From: UBA1737 sp964541525
GTDB lineage: Bacteria > Bacillota_I > Bacilli_A > ML615J-28 > CAG-313
Assembly: GCA_964541525.1 (NCBI GenBank)
Contig: CAZIQF010000004.1
Location: forward strand, 1 to 64,000
Direction of reading: 5' to 3'
DNA length: 64,000 nucleotides
The notes beneath the pieces are model-generated. The model made no database searches. It had not been told where the DNA came from and saw nothing but the letters and a program-made list of their open reading frames with translations. Both the position numbers and the translations under genes were made by a program. The stretch's first letter is position 1, and each line of letters starts with the position of its first letter. Shown here one piece after another: positions 37,505 to 46,203 of the stretch.

Positions 37505-40090
37505 CTATTTTTCTTGATTTCTTTCAATTAAATCCCAAACATATGAGATTGGGCGGCAGTAGTTGACTTCTTCAACTAAACTTCCAGTATGATTTAATGA
37601 TCCACCACATAGTACACCAATGGCATAACTATGTTCAAGGTTTAGTACAGCTGAACCTGAGTTGCCAGATTTAGCTGATAAATCAATGTTAATAAAATCA
37701 GGACCATCATGACGTTTTTGATAGGAAACAATTTTACCAACATTAGTTGAAATATTATCAAATCGGGATACACCAAATGGATAACCAAGCATAATAATAT
37801 TATCTAATGTGTCATAATCAATTGCATCTTTTGGTAATAAATCAATATATGCATTGTCTCCTTCTAAATCAAGCAGTTTAATCACAGCTACGTCCGCTTC
37901 TTTATCAAGGGCAAGAACTTCTGCATCATAGTATAAATCGATTTGATTATCACGATTATCTTTAATTCTACGTCTTGCTTTAATTTTTGTGGCATTATTA
38001 ACACAATGGGCACATGTTACTGCATAACCATCAGGGGTAATTAAGAAACCAGAACTTTCAGAGTTGCCAGTAGTCATTTCTACTTTTAGGGAAATGACAG
38101 CTTCTTCAATATCACTCATATGGTCAGTGACAGCTTTGTGTATATGTTTATTAGCAAGTTCCATTAAACGTTCAATTTTGACCATTGGAATTTTTTGTTT
38201 TTCTTGATTTGAACAGTCAATGTTGTTTTCTTGGGCGTATGTTAAAACATCATCTAAAATAATTGTTCTGTTTTCCATTTCTTCGGCTGTTCTTAATGCT
38301 TGAATAACTGCGGTTTTTTCTAAGATATTTCTTACTTCACGAGCATTTGCAAAGTTTGGTAAGTGTTGTTTCTTACAAGCAATTTCTACTGCAAGGTTTA
38401 TTGCATCATCATCCATTTGATAATCCATTTGTTTAAGCATTTTGCGACCGATTAGAAGTAACTCATCTTTTGAATAATCAGGGAAGGTAACATGGAATTG
38501 AACTCTTGATTTAAAACCAGGATTCGCACTGAATAAGTGCATCATTTCATTAGTATACCCAGCCATAATACAGCAGAATTCACCACGATGGTCTTCCATT
38601 GCTTTAAGTAATTCAACAATTGCTTCTTTACCAAAGTCTTTTTCTGAATCTTGATATAAAGAGTAAGCTTCATCAATAAATAAAACCCCACCCATTGCTT
38701 CATCTATGACTTTTTTGGTTTTGATTGCTGTTTCACCGATATACATTGCAACTAGTGTTTGTCTTGAACATTCAACAAAGTTATTATTTTTTAGTACTCC
38801 TGCTTCATATAAGATTTGCGCAATTAGTCTAGCAACAACAGTTTTTCCAGTTCCAGGATTTCCTAAGAAAGCCATATGGAGATTTAAGTTACGATCTTTA
38901 TTTTTAACTGCATAAGCTTTAATTCGTTTTAATTCGGTTTTTACCGTATTTAATCCAATTAATTCATCTAATTCTTTATTAGCATCGATTTGTGGTTGAT
39001 CTGGTTGTTTATTTTGTTTTCCACCTTCTTCAGCAACTGGTGGATTTTGACGATTATTTAAAAAGCGTTCAAGTAAATTGAATTGCTCATTGCCAATGGA
39101 ATTTTCTAGTTCAAATTGGAAGACCTTATCTTCAGATACATATTTACCATCTTTGTAAGTGTTATATGATACATTAAAATTAGGATCAATAATAAATACA
39201 TCACCTTCTAATTTATCATTTACAGCATTGCCATAATATAGGTTACCATCATCATATAAAATAAATAAATGACCTTCTTGTAAGTGATTGCGGTAGTTAG
39301 CAAAATAAGTTTTTTTATTTTTTTCTAGTCGATAGATGCCCTTGCCATGAAAATTAACGCCATCAAAACCACCGATATAGTAGTCACGGCTTACAAATTG
39401 TAATAAACCGGTTCCACACCGGCGATTATCTTTCCATTCACCGAAATAGTAAGAGTCATTTAACCATTCAATTAACCCGATATTATTCCATTTACCATAA
39501 GCATTAATTTGTCCATTATATTCCCATTTAGTTCTTTTGGAGTTAGTTCCACTTTCATAGACAAATTTAGATTCAATTGGTTGATGTAATTGAATTGGTG
39601 TATTATTCCAATTACCTAAAATGTTAATTGGGATATCGATTATTTGTTCTTCCTTTTCACTACCACTTTCATATAGGTTGAATTCAAAGGTTTTAGTTCT
39701 AGCACAATATCTAATAGCTTTACCATGAATCTTATCATTTTGGAAATTAGCATAAATCCAATCACCATTATCAAAGATATATACACCTAATCCATTTTTA
39801 AGGTTATCAGTATAGTGACCAAAATAGAATTCATTATTTGGCTTAGACATCAATCCTAAGCCATCTTTTTTGGTTTTCTTAAAATCGCCTAAATAAACAC
39901 TTTGATCAGGGAAGTAGTATCCACCTTTACCTGTTCGATTTCCGTTTAACCATTCACCAAAATAATATTCTTTTTCATCCCAACAAATATATCCAAGCAG
40001 ATCATATTGGTTATCAGCATTGATAAAACCTTGATATATATATTCCGCATTGTTACTAGTTTTTCCACCATCTATTTTAAATCTAGCCAT
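37505..40090 (-). CDS. MORN-repeat / AAA+ ATPase / trypsin-like protease fusion
   Basis: The protein (861 aa) has three parts. Residues about 15-320 are degenerate MORN-type repeats (YYFGEWLNGNRTGKG, FYFGHYTDNLKNGLG, YYFGEWKDNRRCGTG, YYIGGFDGVNFHGKG). Residues about 370-640 are a CbbX/SpoVK-like AAA+ ATPase: ELDELIGLNTVK, Walker A GNPGTGKT (410-417), Walker B GGVLFIDEAYS (D473/E474) and a C-terminal NAREVRN sensor arginine. Residues about 665-855 are a trypsin/HtrA-like protease with triad H695 (TCAHCV), D733 (EADVAV) and S811 (SGNSGSAV). No signal peptide or PDZ domain is seen, so it probably works in the cytoplasm. It has its own promoter and terminator. The architecture suggests ATP-driven sensing coupled to proteolysis, possibly stress or defence; no described system with exactly this order comes to my mind. 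Confidence 0.93.
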   Translation of the reverse strand: MARFKIDGGKTSNNAEYIYQGFINADNQYDLLGYICWDEKEYYFGEWLNGNRTGKGGYYFPDQSVYLGDFKKTKKDGLGLMSKPNNEFYFGHYTDNLKNGLGVYIFDNGDWIYANFQNDKIHGKAIRYCARTKTFEFNLYESGSEKEEQIIDIPINILGNWNNTPIQLHQPIESKFVYESGTNSKRTKWEYNGQINAYGKWNNIGLIEWLNDSYYFGEWKDNRRCGTGLLQFVSRDYYIGGFDGVNFHGKGIYRLEKNKKTYFANYRNHLQEGHLFILYDDGNLYYGNAVNDKLEGDVFIIDPNFNVSYNTYKDGKYVSEDKVFQFELENSIGNEQFNLLERFLNNRQNPPVAEEGGKQNKQPDQPQIDANKELDELIGLNTVKTELKRIKAYAVKNKDRNLNLHMAFLGNPGTGKTVVARLIAQILYEAGVLKNNNFVECSRQTLVAMYIGETAIKTKKVIDEAMGGVLFIDEAYSLYQDSEKDFGKEAIVELLKAMEDHRGEFCCIMAGYTNEMMHLFSANPGFKSRVQFHVTFPDYSKDELLLIGRKMLKQMDYQMDDDAINLAVEIACKKQHLPNFANAREVRNILEKTAVIQALRTAEEMENRTIILDDVLTYAQENNIDCSNQEKQKIPMVKIERLMELANKHIHKAVTDHMSDIEEAVISLKVEMTTGNSESSGFLITPDGYAVTCAHCVNNATKIKARRRIKDNRDNQIDLYYDAEVLALDKEADVAVIKLLDLEGDNAYIDLLPKDAIDYDTLDNIIMLGYPFGVSRFDNISTNVGKIVSYQKRHDGPDFINIDLSAKSGNSGSAVLNLEHSYAIGVLCGGSLNHTGSLVEEVNYCRPISYVWDLIERNQEK

Positions 40091-40128
40091 TGTTATCCTT
40101 CCTTTTCTTCTCTTTTTTATTTAATTGT

Positions 40129-40157
40129 ATTATACACAAATTTTAATTAAAAAACAA
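40129..40157 (-). promoter_or_regulatory. Minus-strand promoter of the MORN/AAA+/trypsin gene
   Basis: Read on the minus strand, TTGTTT (40157-40152), 17 bp spacer, TATAAT (40134-40129). AAGGAAGG follows just before the ATG at 40090. The divergent exporter operon has only an extended -10 candidate (TGATAAAAT, 40236-40244). Confidence 0.7.
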
Positions 40158-40284
40158 ATGAATAGTAATACAAAATGTTCGAAAATGTTATTTATCAGTG
40201 TAAATTGCAAAATAATCAAAAAAAAATAGAAAATATGATAAAATATTTAATAATATTACATATAAGATGAAAGGAGTAAGCGTT

Positions 40285-42060
40285 ATGGTAATTGGAAAAC
40301 ACTTTTCAAAATACTATTTAAAATACTTTTTTACCTTTTTAATTGGTATAATTGCCTTAGTTGTTGTTGACTTATATCAATTAGAGATTCCGGAGGTAGT
40401 TGGTTTAATTGTTGATGAAATTAAGAATGAAACATTATCTAAAACATTACTATTAGAATTGACAAAAACATTATTGGTTGTAGCAATTGTTGTATTTGTG
40501 GGTAGATTTCTATGGCGAATTTGTATTTTTGGTAATGGAGCAAAAATTGAAGCTGACATTCGTAATGAAATGTTTAGACATATGGAACAACTTTCAACAA
40601 CATATTTTTCAACAAATAAGACAGGAGCGTTAATGTCATTATATACTAATGACTTATCACAGATTCGTCAAAGTTTTGCTTCCGGAACATTGATGTTAGT
40701 GGATGCCATAACTTTAGGAGTTTTAGCATTTATTAAGATGTTAAAATTGAATTTAACGATGGCAATTATTTGTTTAATCCCATTAATGTTTGTTTGTGTT
40801 TTCGCAACATTAATGCGAAAGAGAATTTCGAAAAAAGTTAAGAAAAATCTAGAAGCATTTTCATCATTATCTGATTATGTTCAAGAAACTTTTTCTGGAA
40901 TCAATGTCGTAAAAGCGTATGTCAAAGAAAAAAGAAAAGAATTCTTATTTGAATCATATAATCAAAATAATATGGACACTTGTTTAGATTTTGTTAGAGA
41001 TCATGCAATGGTTCAAGTAATTATTAATGCGGTATTAACAATGATGATGATTACCATTATTTTTGCTGGTGGCGTGTTAATCTACCAAGGGCAAACTGGT
41101 CATATTGTAACTGATTTAACTCCAGGTAAATTAATCACATTTAATGCTTATTTTGGCTCATTAATTTGGCCAGTAACAGCAATTGGTGATTTAATCAATT
41201 TAAGAGGTCAATCTAAAGCTAGCGAACGTCGAATCTCAGCTTTACTAGATGAACAAGTCGAAATTAATGATTCACAAGTAGTAAATAAGGATTTAACTCC
41301 AACTGATTTTATTGGGGAAATTGAATATCGAGATTTAAATTTTGCTTATCCTAATTCCCAAATACCAGTATTAGAAAATATTAGTTTTCAGATTAAATCA
41401 GGGGAAATGGTTGGAATTATGGGGGCTACAGGTTCAGGTAAAACGACGATTGTTGAGTTGTTACTTCGGTTATATAATATTGAAAATAATAAAATTATCA
41501 TTGATGGTCATGATATTATGGAACTTCCACTTAAATTAGTGCGAGATATTATTGCTTATGTGCCACAAGAAACCTTCTTATTTAAACAATCAATTGATGA
41601 AAACATTGCTTTTTCATCAAATATCGTTGATCCAGAGTTAACGCATGAAGCTGCTGAAATTAGTGGAATCGCTAAAGATATTGCTGAATTTAAAGATGGT
41701 TATAATACTATTTTAGGTGAAAGAGGTGTAACGGTATCTGGTGGACAAAAACAACGAATCTCGATTGCAAGAGCTTTAATCAAAAATGCTCCAATCTTAA
41801 TTATGGATGATTCCTTAAGTGCCGTTGATACTGTAACTGAAGCTACCATTTTATCATCATTAAGAACAATCCGAAAAGGTATGACAACAATTATTATTGC
41901 CCATAGAATTACCACATTAGAAACCTTAGATAAGATTATTGTCTTAGATAATGGAAGAATTAGTGCGATTGGTAGTCATGAAGAATTATTAAAAGAATGT
42001 GCTATTTATCAAAAAGAAGTCGCACTTCAAGAACTTGAAAAAGAAGTGGAGGGTAAATAA
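40285..42060 (+). CDS. Heterodimeric ABC exporter subunit with degenerate ATPase site (YheI/BmrC-like)
   Basis: I start at the ATG at 40285, eight bases after AAGGAG (40271-40276); an upstream ATG at 40267 would put that site inside the gene. The 591-residue protein is a fused exporter: six membrane helices (about 10-310), then an ATPase domain with GATGSGKTT, signature VSGGQKQRIS and Walker B LIMDDSLSAVD. The residue after Walker B aspartate is D instead of catalytic glutamate, as in the degenerate half of heterodimeric exporters such as BmrCD and TM287/288. The partner gene follows directly. Multidrug export is the likely role; the substrate is unknown. Confidence 0.92.
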   Translation: MVIGKHFSKYYLKYFFTFLIGIIALVVVDLYQLEIPEVVGLIVDEIKNETLSKTLLLELTKTLLVVAIVVFVGRFLWRICIFGNGAKIEADIRNEMFRHMEQLSTTYFSTNKTGALMSLYTNDLSQIRQSFASGTLMLVDAITLGVLAFIKMLKLNLTMAIICLIPLMFVCVFATLMRKRISKKVKKNLEAFSSLSDYVQETFSGINVVKAYVKEKRKEFLFESYNQNNMDTCLDFVRDHAMVQVIINAVLTMMMITIIFAGGVLIYQGQTGHIVTDLTPGKLITFNAYFGSLIWPVTAIGDLINLRGQSKASERRISALLDEQVEINDSQVVNKDLTPTDFIGEIEYRDLNFAYPNSQIPVLENISFQIKSGEMVGIMGATGSGKTTIVELLLRLYNIENNKIIIDGHDIMELPLKLVRDIIAYVPQETFLFKQSIDENIAFSSNIVDPELTHEAAEISGIAKDIAEFKDGYNTILGERGVTVSGGQKQRISIARALIKNAPILIMDDSLSAVDTVTEATILSSLRTIRKGMTTIIIAHRITTLETLDKIIVLDNGRISAIGSHEELLKECAIYQKEVALQELEKEVEGK

Positions 42061-42061
42061 C

Positions 42062-43831
42062 ATGTTAACAGATAAGAAAATGTTTGGTCGTTTATTTAAG
42101 TATATGAAAAGATATTATCTAAACTATATCTTAGCCATTTTATTAGTTGGATTAATTGTTTTATTTGATATCTTAAGTCCCTATGTTATTAGTCTTAGTT
42201 TAGAAGAAATAGGTAAAGATGAGATTAATATCATTAGGTTAATCTGTATCTTTATTTGTGGAATTACTCTTGCAGTAACTGCTAATATCTTACAATTTAT
42301 TCAAACGATGTTACTTAATAAAACTGGTAATAAAATTGTTTATCAAATCAGAGCTGATGTCTTTAGTCATATTCAAACTCTAAGTCATCATCAATTTAAT
42401 AATATTCCGGTCGGGACTTTAGTAACTAGAGCAACTTCTGATATTAATGTTTTATTTCAACTATATACGAATATTTTAGTTAATATTATTAGATATGTAG
42501 CCACCATTGTTGGTGTGCTTATTGCAATGTTTATTCTCAATGCAAAACTTGCATTAATTGTTCTATGTATATTCCCAATCATCTTGACTTTAACGATTGT
42601 TTTTAGATATTTTTTGCGAAAAATTCACCGAAATGTTAGAAATGAAGTATCTAGTATGAACGCTTTTTTATCGGAAAATATTTCTGGGATTAAAGTTACA
42701 CAAATTTTTAATCAAGAAGAAAAGAAATATTGTGAATTTAAAACTGCCAATAATCGTTTAAAAAAAGCGACTCTAAAAGAAATTTTTACCTTTGGGATTT
42801 TTAGACCACTGGTTTATCTAATCTATATCTCTACTGTTATTATTGTCTTATATACTGGAAGTAATGAGGCAATCAATGCTAGTTTTGGTGCGATTACAGT
42901 TGCGATTACCTATAATGAACTCTATACCTTCTATCAATATATATCGAAATTCTTTAATCCGATTCAATCGCTTGCTGATCAATATAATCAATTACAATCA
43001 GCTTTTGCTGCTGCTGAAAAAATCTTTACTGTTCTTGATATTGAATCTGAAATTAAAGATGAAGAAGGAGCTACGGATATTGATTTAATTGGTAATATTG
43101 AATTTAAAAATGTTTGGTTTAGTTATATTGAAGGTGAATGGATTCTAAAGGATGTATCATTTAAGATTAATGCTAAAGATGTTGTTGCTTTTGTTGGAGC
43201 AACAGGTGCGGGTAAAACCACCATTCTTGGTTTAATTACTAGAAATTATGATATCCAAAGTGGTCAAATCCTAATTGATGGAAGAGATATTAAAACCATT
43301 AAAATATCATCATTAAGAAGCCAAATTGGACAAATGCTTCAAGATGTATTCTTGTTTAGTGGTACAATTGCTGATAATATTCGGTTAAACAATGAAGCGA
43401 TTACTGATGAAGCGATTATCGATGCTTGTAAAGAAGTTAATGCGATGCATTTCATTAATAAACAACCAGAAGGTATCTATGCTAAAGTTAGTGAACGTGG
43501 TAATAATTTATCGCTTGGAGAAAGACAATTAATTAGTTTTGCAAGAACTTTAGTTCATAAACCGAAATTAATGATTTTAGATGAAGCAACATCAAATATT
43601 GATACAGAAACGGAAAAACTAATTCAAGATTCATTAGAAAAAGTAATTAAAAATAACACAATGATTATGGTGGCACATCGTCTTTCAACAATTCAACATG
43701 CCACAAAAATCTTTGTTTTTGATCATGGTCGGATTATTGAGGAAGGATCACACCAAGAATTACTAAAAAAACGTGGTAAGTATTATCAACTTTATAAGCT
43801 TCAATATCAAAAAAATCCTTTTGATAATTAA
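42062..43831 (+). CDS. Heterodimeric ABC exporter subunit with intact catalytic glutamate (YheH/BmrD-like)
   Basis: The ATG at 42062 lies eight bases after GGAGGG (42048-42053) and one base after the partner's stop. The 589-residue fused exporter has six membrane helices, Walker A GATGAGKTT, signature LSLGERQLISFAR and Walker B LMILDEATSNID with the catalytic glutamate present, plus the switch histidine in VAHRLST. Its signature serves the degenerate partner's site and vice versa. The adjacent genes therefore encode one transporter with one consensus and one degenerate ATP site. Confidence 0.93.
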   Translation: MLTDKKMFGRLFKYMKRYYLNYILAILLVGLIVLFDILSPYVISLSLEEIGKDEINIIRLICIFICGITLAVTANILQFIQTMLLNKTGNKIVYQIRADVFSHIQTLSHHQFNNIPVGTLVTRATSDINVLFQLYTNILVNIIRYVATIVGVLIAMFILNAKLALIVLCIFPIILTLTIVFRYFLRKIHRNVRNEVSSMNAFLSENISGIKVTQIFNQEEKKYCEFKTANNRLKKATLKEIFTFGIFRPLVYLIYISTVIIVLYTGSNEAINASFGAITVAITYNELYTFYQYISKFFNPIQSLADQYNQLQSAFAAAEKIFTVLDIESEIKDEEGATDIDLIGNIEFKNVWFSYIEGEWILKDVSFKINAKDVVAFVGATGAGKTTILGLITRNYDIQSGQILIDGRDIKTIKISSLRSQIGQMLQDVFLFSGTIADNIRLNNEAITDEAIIDACKEVNAMHFINKQPEGIYAKVSERGNNLSLGERQLISFARTLVHKPKLMILDEATSNIDTETEKLIQDSLEKVIKNNTMIMVAHRLSTIQHATKIFVFDHGRIIEEGSHQELLKKRGKYYQLYKLQYQKNPFDN

Positions 43832-43839
43832 TTATTAAC

Positions 43840-43868
43840 TTGCTAAAAAGCAAATGATTTGTTATAAT
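43840..43868 (+). promoter_or_regulatory. Promoter of the three-gene cassette
   Basis: TTGCTA (43840-43845), 17 bp spacer, TATAAT (43863-43868). The AGAGGTGA ribosome site is at 43876-43883. Confidence 0.75.
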
Positions 43869-43889
43869 TTAATAAAGAGGTGATTTATT

Positions 43890-44339
43890 ATGAATAATCA
43901 AATCGCAACGAAAACAAAAAAAGCACTTGTATCGATTATTATAACAATGATATTATTAAACTTATTAATTGCGATATGTTTATTTAGATTATTTAAAACG
44001 GATTTAGAAATCATGATTAAGGTCCTATTAATTGGTTTAACAGTGATGGGTTTATTCTTTTTAATCAAAGAAATAATTAATTTAGTTAATTATTTAAAAG
44101 CTCCATTGGTATTAATCAAGCAACAAGAAAATCGTTTAATTATTAATGATTCAGATGAAATCTTGATTGAAGATTTATTATCAATTGAAAAAGGGGCAAA
44201 TAATTCAAAATTACTATTTTATCAAGCTGATTTAATTATCACTACAACATCTAAACAATATATTATTACCAATATTGATGATGTTGATCAAGTCTATGAA
44301 CGATTAAATCAAATGATTATTAAAAAGGAAGTAGTATAA
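43890..44339 (+). CDS. Small two-helix membrane protein with a soluble C-domain
   Basis: This 149-residue protein has two hydrophobic helices at about residues 13-33 and 42-62 and a C-terminal beta-rich domain (about 72-140: LVLIKQQENRLIINDSDEILIEDL...). The layout resembles small bacterial PH-like membrane proteins, but the match is weak. It starts a three-gene unit with the DUF3800 gene one base downstream. I cannot assign a function. Confidence 0.78.
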   Translation: MNNQIATKTKKALVSIIITMILLNLLIAICLFRLFKTDLEIMIKVLLIGLTVMGLFFLIKEIINLVNYLKAPLVLIKQQENRLIINDSDEILIEDLLSIEKGANNSKLLFYQADLIITTTSKQYIITNIDDVDQVYERLNQMIIKKEVV

Positions 44340-44340
44340 A

Positions 44341-45051
44341 TTGGAATATCTATTTATTGATGAATCAGGTTCACTAACTAAAAAGTATGCATCAACCCAT
44401 CCTTATTTTGTGATGTGTATATTAAGAGTAAAAGACATCAAAAACTTAAGAAAGATTTTGAAAAAATTTATCCAATTGAACTATCAAGCAATTATTGCAG
44501 CAGATCATAAAAATCGCATCTTTAAAAATGGATCTTTTATTGAATTAAAAGGATCATCATTATCACCGGATTTAAAACATCAACTTGCAAGATATCTATG
44601 TCATGGACATATTTTTGAAGTTTATTATATTCATATTAATAATAATTTAGTTGATTTAGATTTTACTAAAAATCCATCATTAGCATTTAATTATGTCTTA
44701 GGACTCCTATTAGATAAGCATTTACGCAATGGAAATCTTCCAAATGATGATTATTTAATTGATATAGATCAAAGAAACTTACAAGTTATATCGATTAATT
44801 CATTAGAAGAATATTTAAATATCGAATTAAAACTAAAACAAAATTTAATTAAATCATTAAATGTTGCGTATTATGATTCTAAAGATAATTTATTAATTCA
44901 AGTTAGTGATTTCTTTTCTAATTTGTATTTCTCTTATTTAAGAAATGAATTGGAATATCAAGAGTTATTTAATGATTTAAAGAAGAACAATTATCTTAAA
45001 GATATCTTTTATTATCCAAAAGAAAAAATTAATCAAGAAAAAAGAAAGTAG
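44341..45051 (+). CDS. DUF3800 family protein
   Basis: The 236-residue protein starts with YLFIDESGS (D7, E8), the defining first strand of DUF3800, and ends with the family's LLIQVSDFFSNLYF segment, which carries the second acidic residue. An internal DIDQRN also fits. The family is thought to have an RNase H-like fold and is often found in mobile or defence contexts, but its chemistry is not established. The start is TTG, with AAGGAAGT as ribosome site inside the end of the preceding gene. It is the middle gene of a tight three-gene unit. Confidence 0.85.
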   Translation: MEYLFIDESGSLTKKYASTHPYFVMCILRVKDIKNLRKILKKFIQLNYQAIIAADHKNRIFKNGSFIELKGSSLSPDLKHQLARYLCHGHIFEVYYIHINNNLVDLDFTKNPSLAFNYVLGLLLDKHLRNGNLPNDDYLIDIDQRNLQVISINSLEEYLNIELKLKQNLIKSLNVAYYDSKDNLLIQVSDFFSNLYFSYLRNELEYQELFNDLKKNNYLKDIFYYPKEKINQEKRK

Positions 45052-45060
45052 GGTAAAAAT

Positions 45061-46110
45061 ATGGCTAAAAGAAATAATCAAAAAATAAGCGAAGAAATAA
45101 AGAAACCAATAATCAAAGAGTATATTGAAGATAGTAGTATAACTGATTTTATGGTCGTTGTTAGTGATAATGATAATGGTTATCCAACCTTTGAAGAAAT
45201 TGATAAAGTAACCGACACATCAATTATCACTGGTGAATCAAAAATAATTGAAGATAAACCTATATATTTAGAATATGATCGAAGTTTTTCAGCCAAATTA
45301 ATTCTTTTAAGTGATGAAAAGAAAAATTATTATAAAAGAGTTAGAAATACCTTTAATGCCTATGCATTAATTCTTAAAACCACTTGGAATAATGAAGAAT
45401 TTTATGCAGGAGAAGATCTAGTTGCCAAATTTGGTGTTAGAGGTAAATCATTATATTTATATTTAGTAAAGAATAAAGAACATCATACTTTTGTAAGAAT
45501 CTGCATTAGCTCTAATCGTAGTGTTAAAGCAGCGATTGAACTAATTAAAGAAGTAATGGAAAAATTAGATCAAGAACGAAAAAACATTAGACCACTAAAA
45601 TATAGTATTGATTTAGAACCACAAGAAAAATTAATTGAAAAAGGTTACATTAAATTAATCAAAACAAAAGATATTATTGTTTTTAAAGAAGAATTATCAA
45701 TTGTTGAAGAAGATTTAACAGTGGCACAAGAAGAACCAGTAGAAGCAGAAACTGAAGAAGAAGTAGTAGAAACAGAAACTGAGGAAGAAGTAGTAGAAAC
45801 AGAAACTGAGGAAGAAGTAGTAGAAGCAGAAACTGAGGAAGAAGTAGTAGAAGCAGAAACTGAGGAAGAAGTAGTAGAAGCAGAAACTGAAGAAGAACCA
45901 GTAGAAGTAGAAACTGATGAAGAACCAGTAGAAGCAGAAACTGAAGAAGAAGTAGTAGAAGCAGAAACTGAGGAAGAAGTAGTAGAAGCAGAAACTGAGG
46001 AAGAAGTAGTAGAAGCAGAAACTCCGATTATATCGAAGAAGATTATTGGTTTGAGAAGAGGAATTAGGCTTAGAAGAAAAGCCAATGGTCATCATATCAG
46101 AATTAGATAA
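45061..46110 (+). CDS. Protein with acidic 9-residue tandem repeats and basic tail
   Basis: Residues about 1-60 are polar. Residues about 72-170 form a conserved-looking domain (YDRSFSAKLILLSDEKKNYY, then LVAKFGVRGKSLYLYLVKN) of a kind I recall in uncharacterised Firmicute proteins. Residues 224-321 are eleven tandem copies of EEEVVEAET variants, and the last 28 residues (about 322-349) are strongly basic (LRRGIRLRRKANGHHIRIR). No membrane segment or signal peptide is visible. The acidic array and basic tail suggest an intrinsically disordered, charge-patterned protein, perhaps DNA- or ribosome-associated. It is the last gene of the cassette. Confidence 0.85.
   Translation: MAKRNNQKISEEIKKPIIKEYIEDSSITDFMVVVSDNDNGYPTFEEIDKVTDTSIITGESKIIEDKPIYLEYDRSFSAKLILLSDEKKNYYKRVRNTFNAYALILKTTWNNEEFYAGEDLVAKFGVRGKSLYLYLVKNKEHHTFVRICISSNRSVKAAIELIKEVMEKLDQERKNIRPLKYSIDLEPQEKLIEKGYIKLIKTKDIIVFKEELSIVEEDLTVAQEEPVEAETEEEVVETETEEEVVETETEEEVVEAETEEEVVEAETEEEVVEAETEEEPVEVETDEEPVEAETEEEVVEAETEEEVVEAETEEEVVEAETPIISKKIIGLRRGIRLRRKANGHHIRIR
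45730..46023 (+). repeat. 27-bp tandem repeat array encoding EEEVVEAET
   Basis: Eleven in-frame units (the first 24 bp, the others 27 bp) cover 294 bp. Several are identical at the DNA level, and variants carry Pro for Val or Thr for Ala. Such an array is expected to vary in copy number between strains. Confidence 0.95.
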
Positions 46111-46114
46111 TATA

Positions 46115-46154
46115 ATTTGACAAGCTGTATTAGATATGGCTTGTCAATTCTTTT
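46115..46154 (+). terminator. Terminator after the repeat-protein gene
   Basis: TTGACAAGC (46117-46125) and GCTTGTCAA (46139-46147) form a perfect 9-bp stem, followed by TTCTTTT. Confidence 0.88.
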
Positions 46155-46181
46155 GAATAATTAGGATTTTTTTGTTATACT
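46153..46181 (+). promoter_or_regulatory. Promoter of the second ABC exporter pair
   Basis: TTGAAT (46153-46158), 17 bp spacer, TATACT (46176-46181) with a TGT extension. Confidence 0.7.
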
Positions 46182-46203
46182 ATAGGAAAAGGTATGTGAT
46201 AGA

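Noticed and set aside
40267..40284. ATG at 40267 as start of the first exporter subunit
   Set aside because: The AAGGAG at 40271-40276 lies inside that extension and fits the ATG at 40285.
41999..42061. Upstream start for the second exporter subunit
   Set aside because: It would overlap the first subunit by 62 bp, while GGAGGG at 42048-42053 points to the ATG at 42062.
45730..46023. Repeat array as a CRISPR
   Set aside because: Units are 27 bp back to back with no spacers, lie in frame in a gene, and no cas gene is nearby.
45645..46095. Two long antisense reading frames (Ser/Thr-rich and Phe/Tyr-rich) over the acidic repeat
   Set aside because: They are by-products of the 27-bp repeat being open in several frames; no ribosome site or conserved start is seen and the sense gene explains the region.
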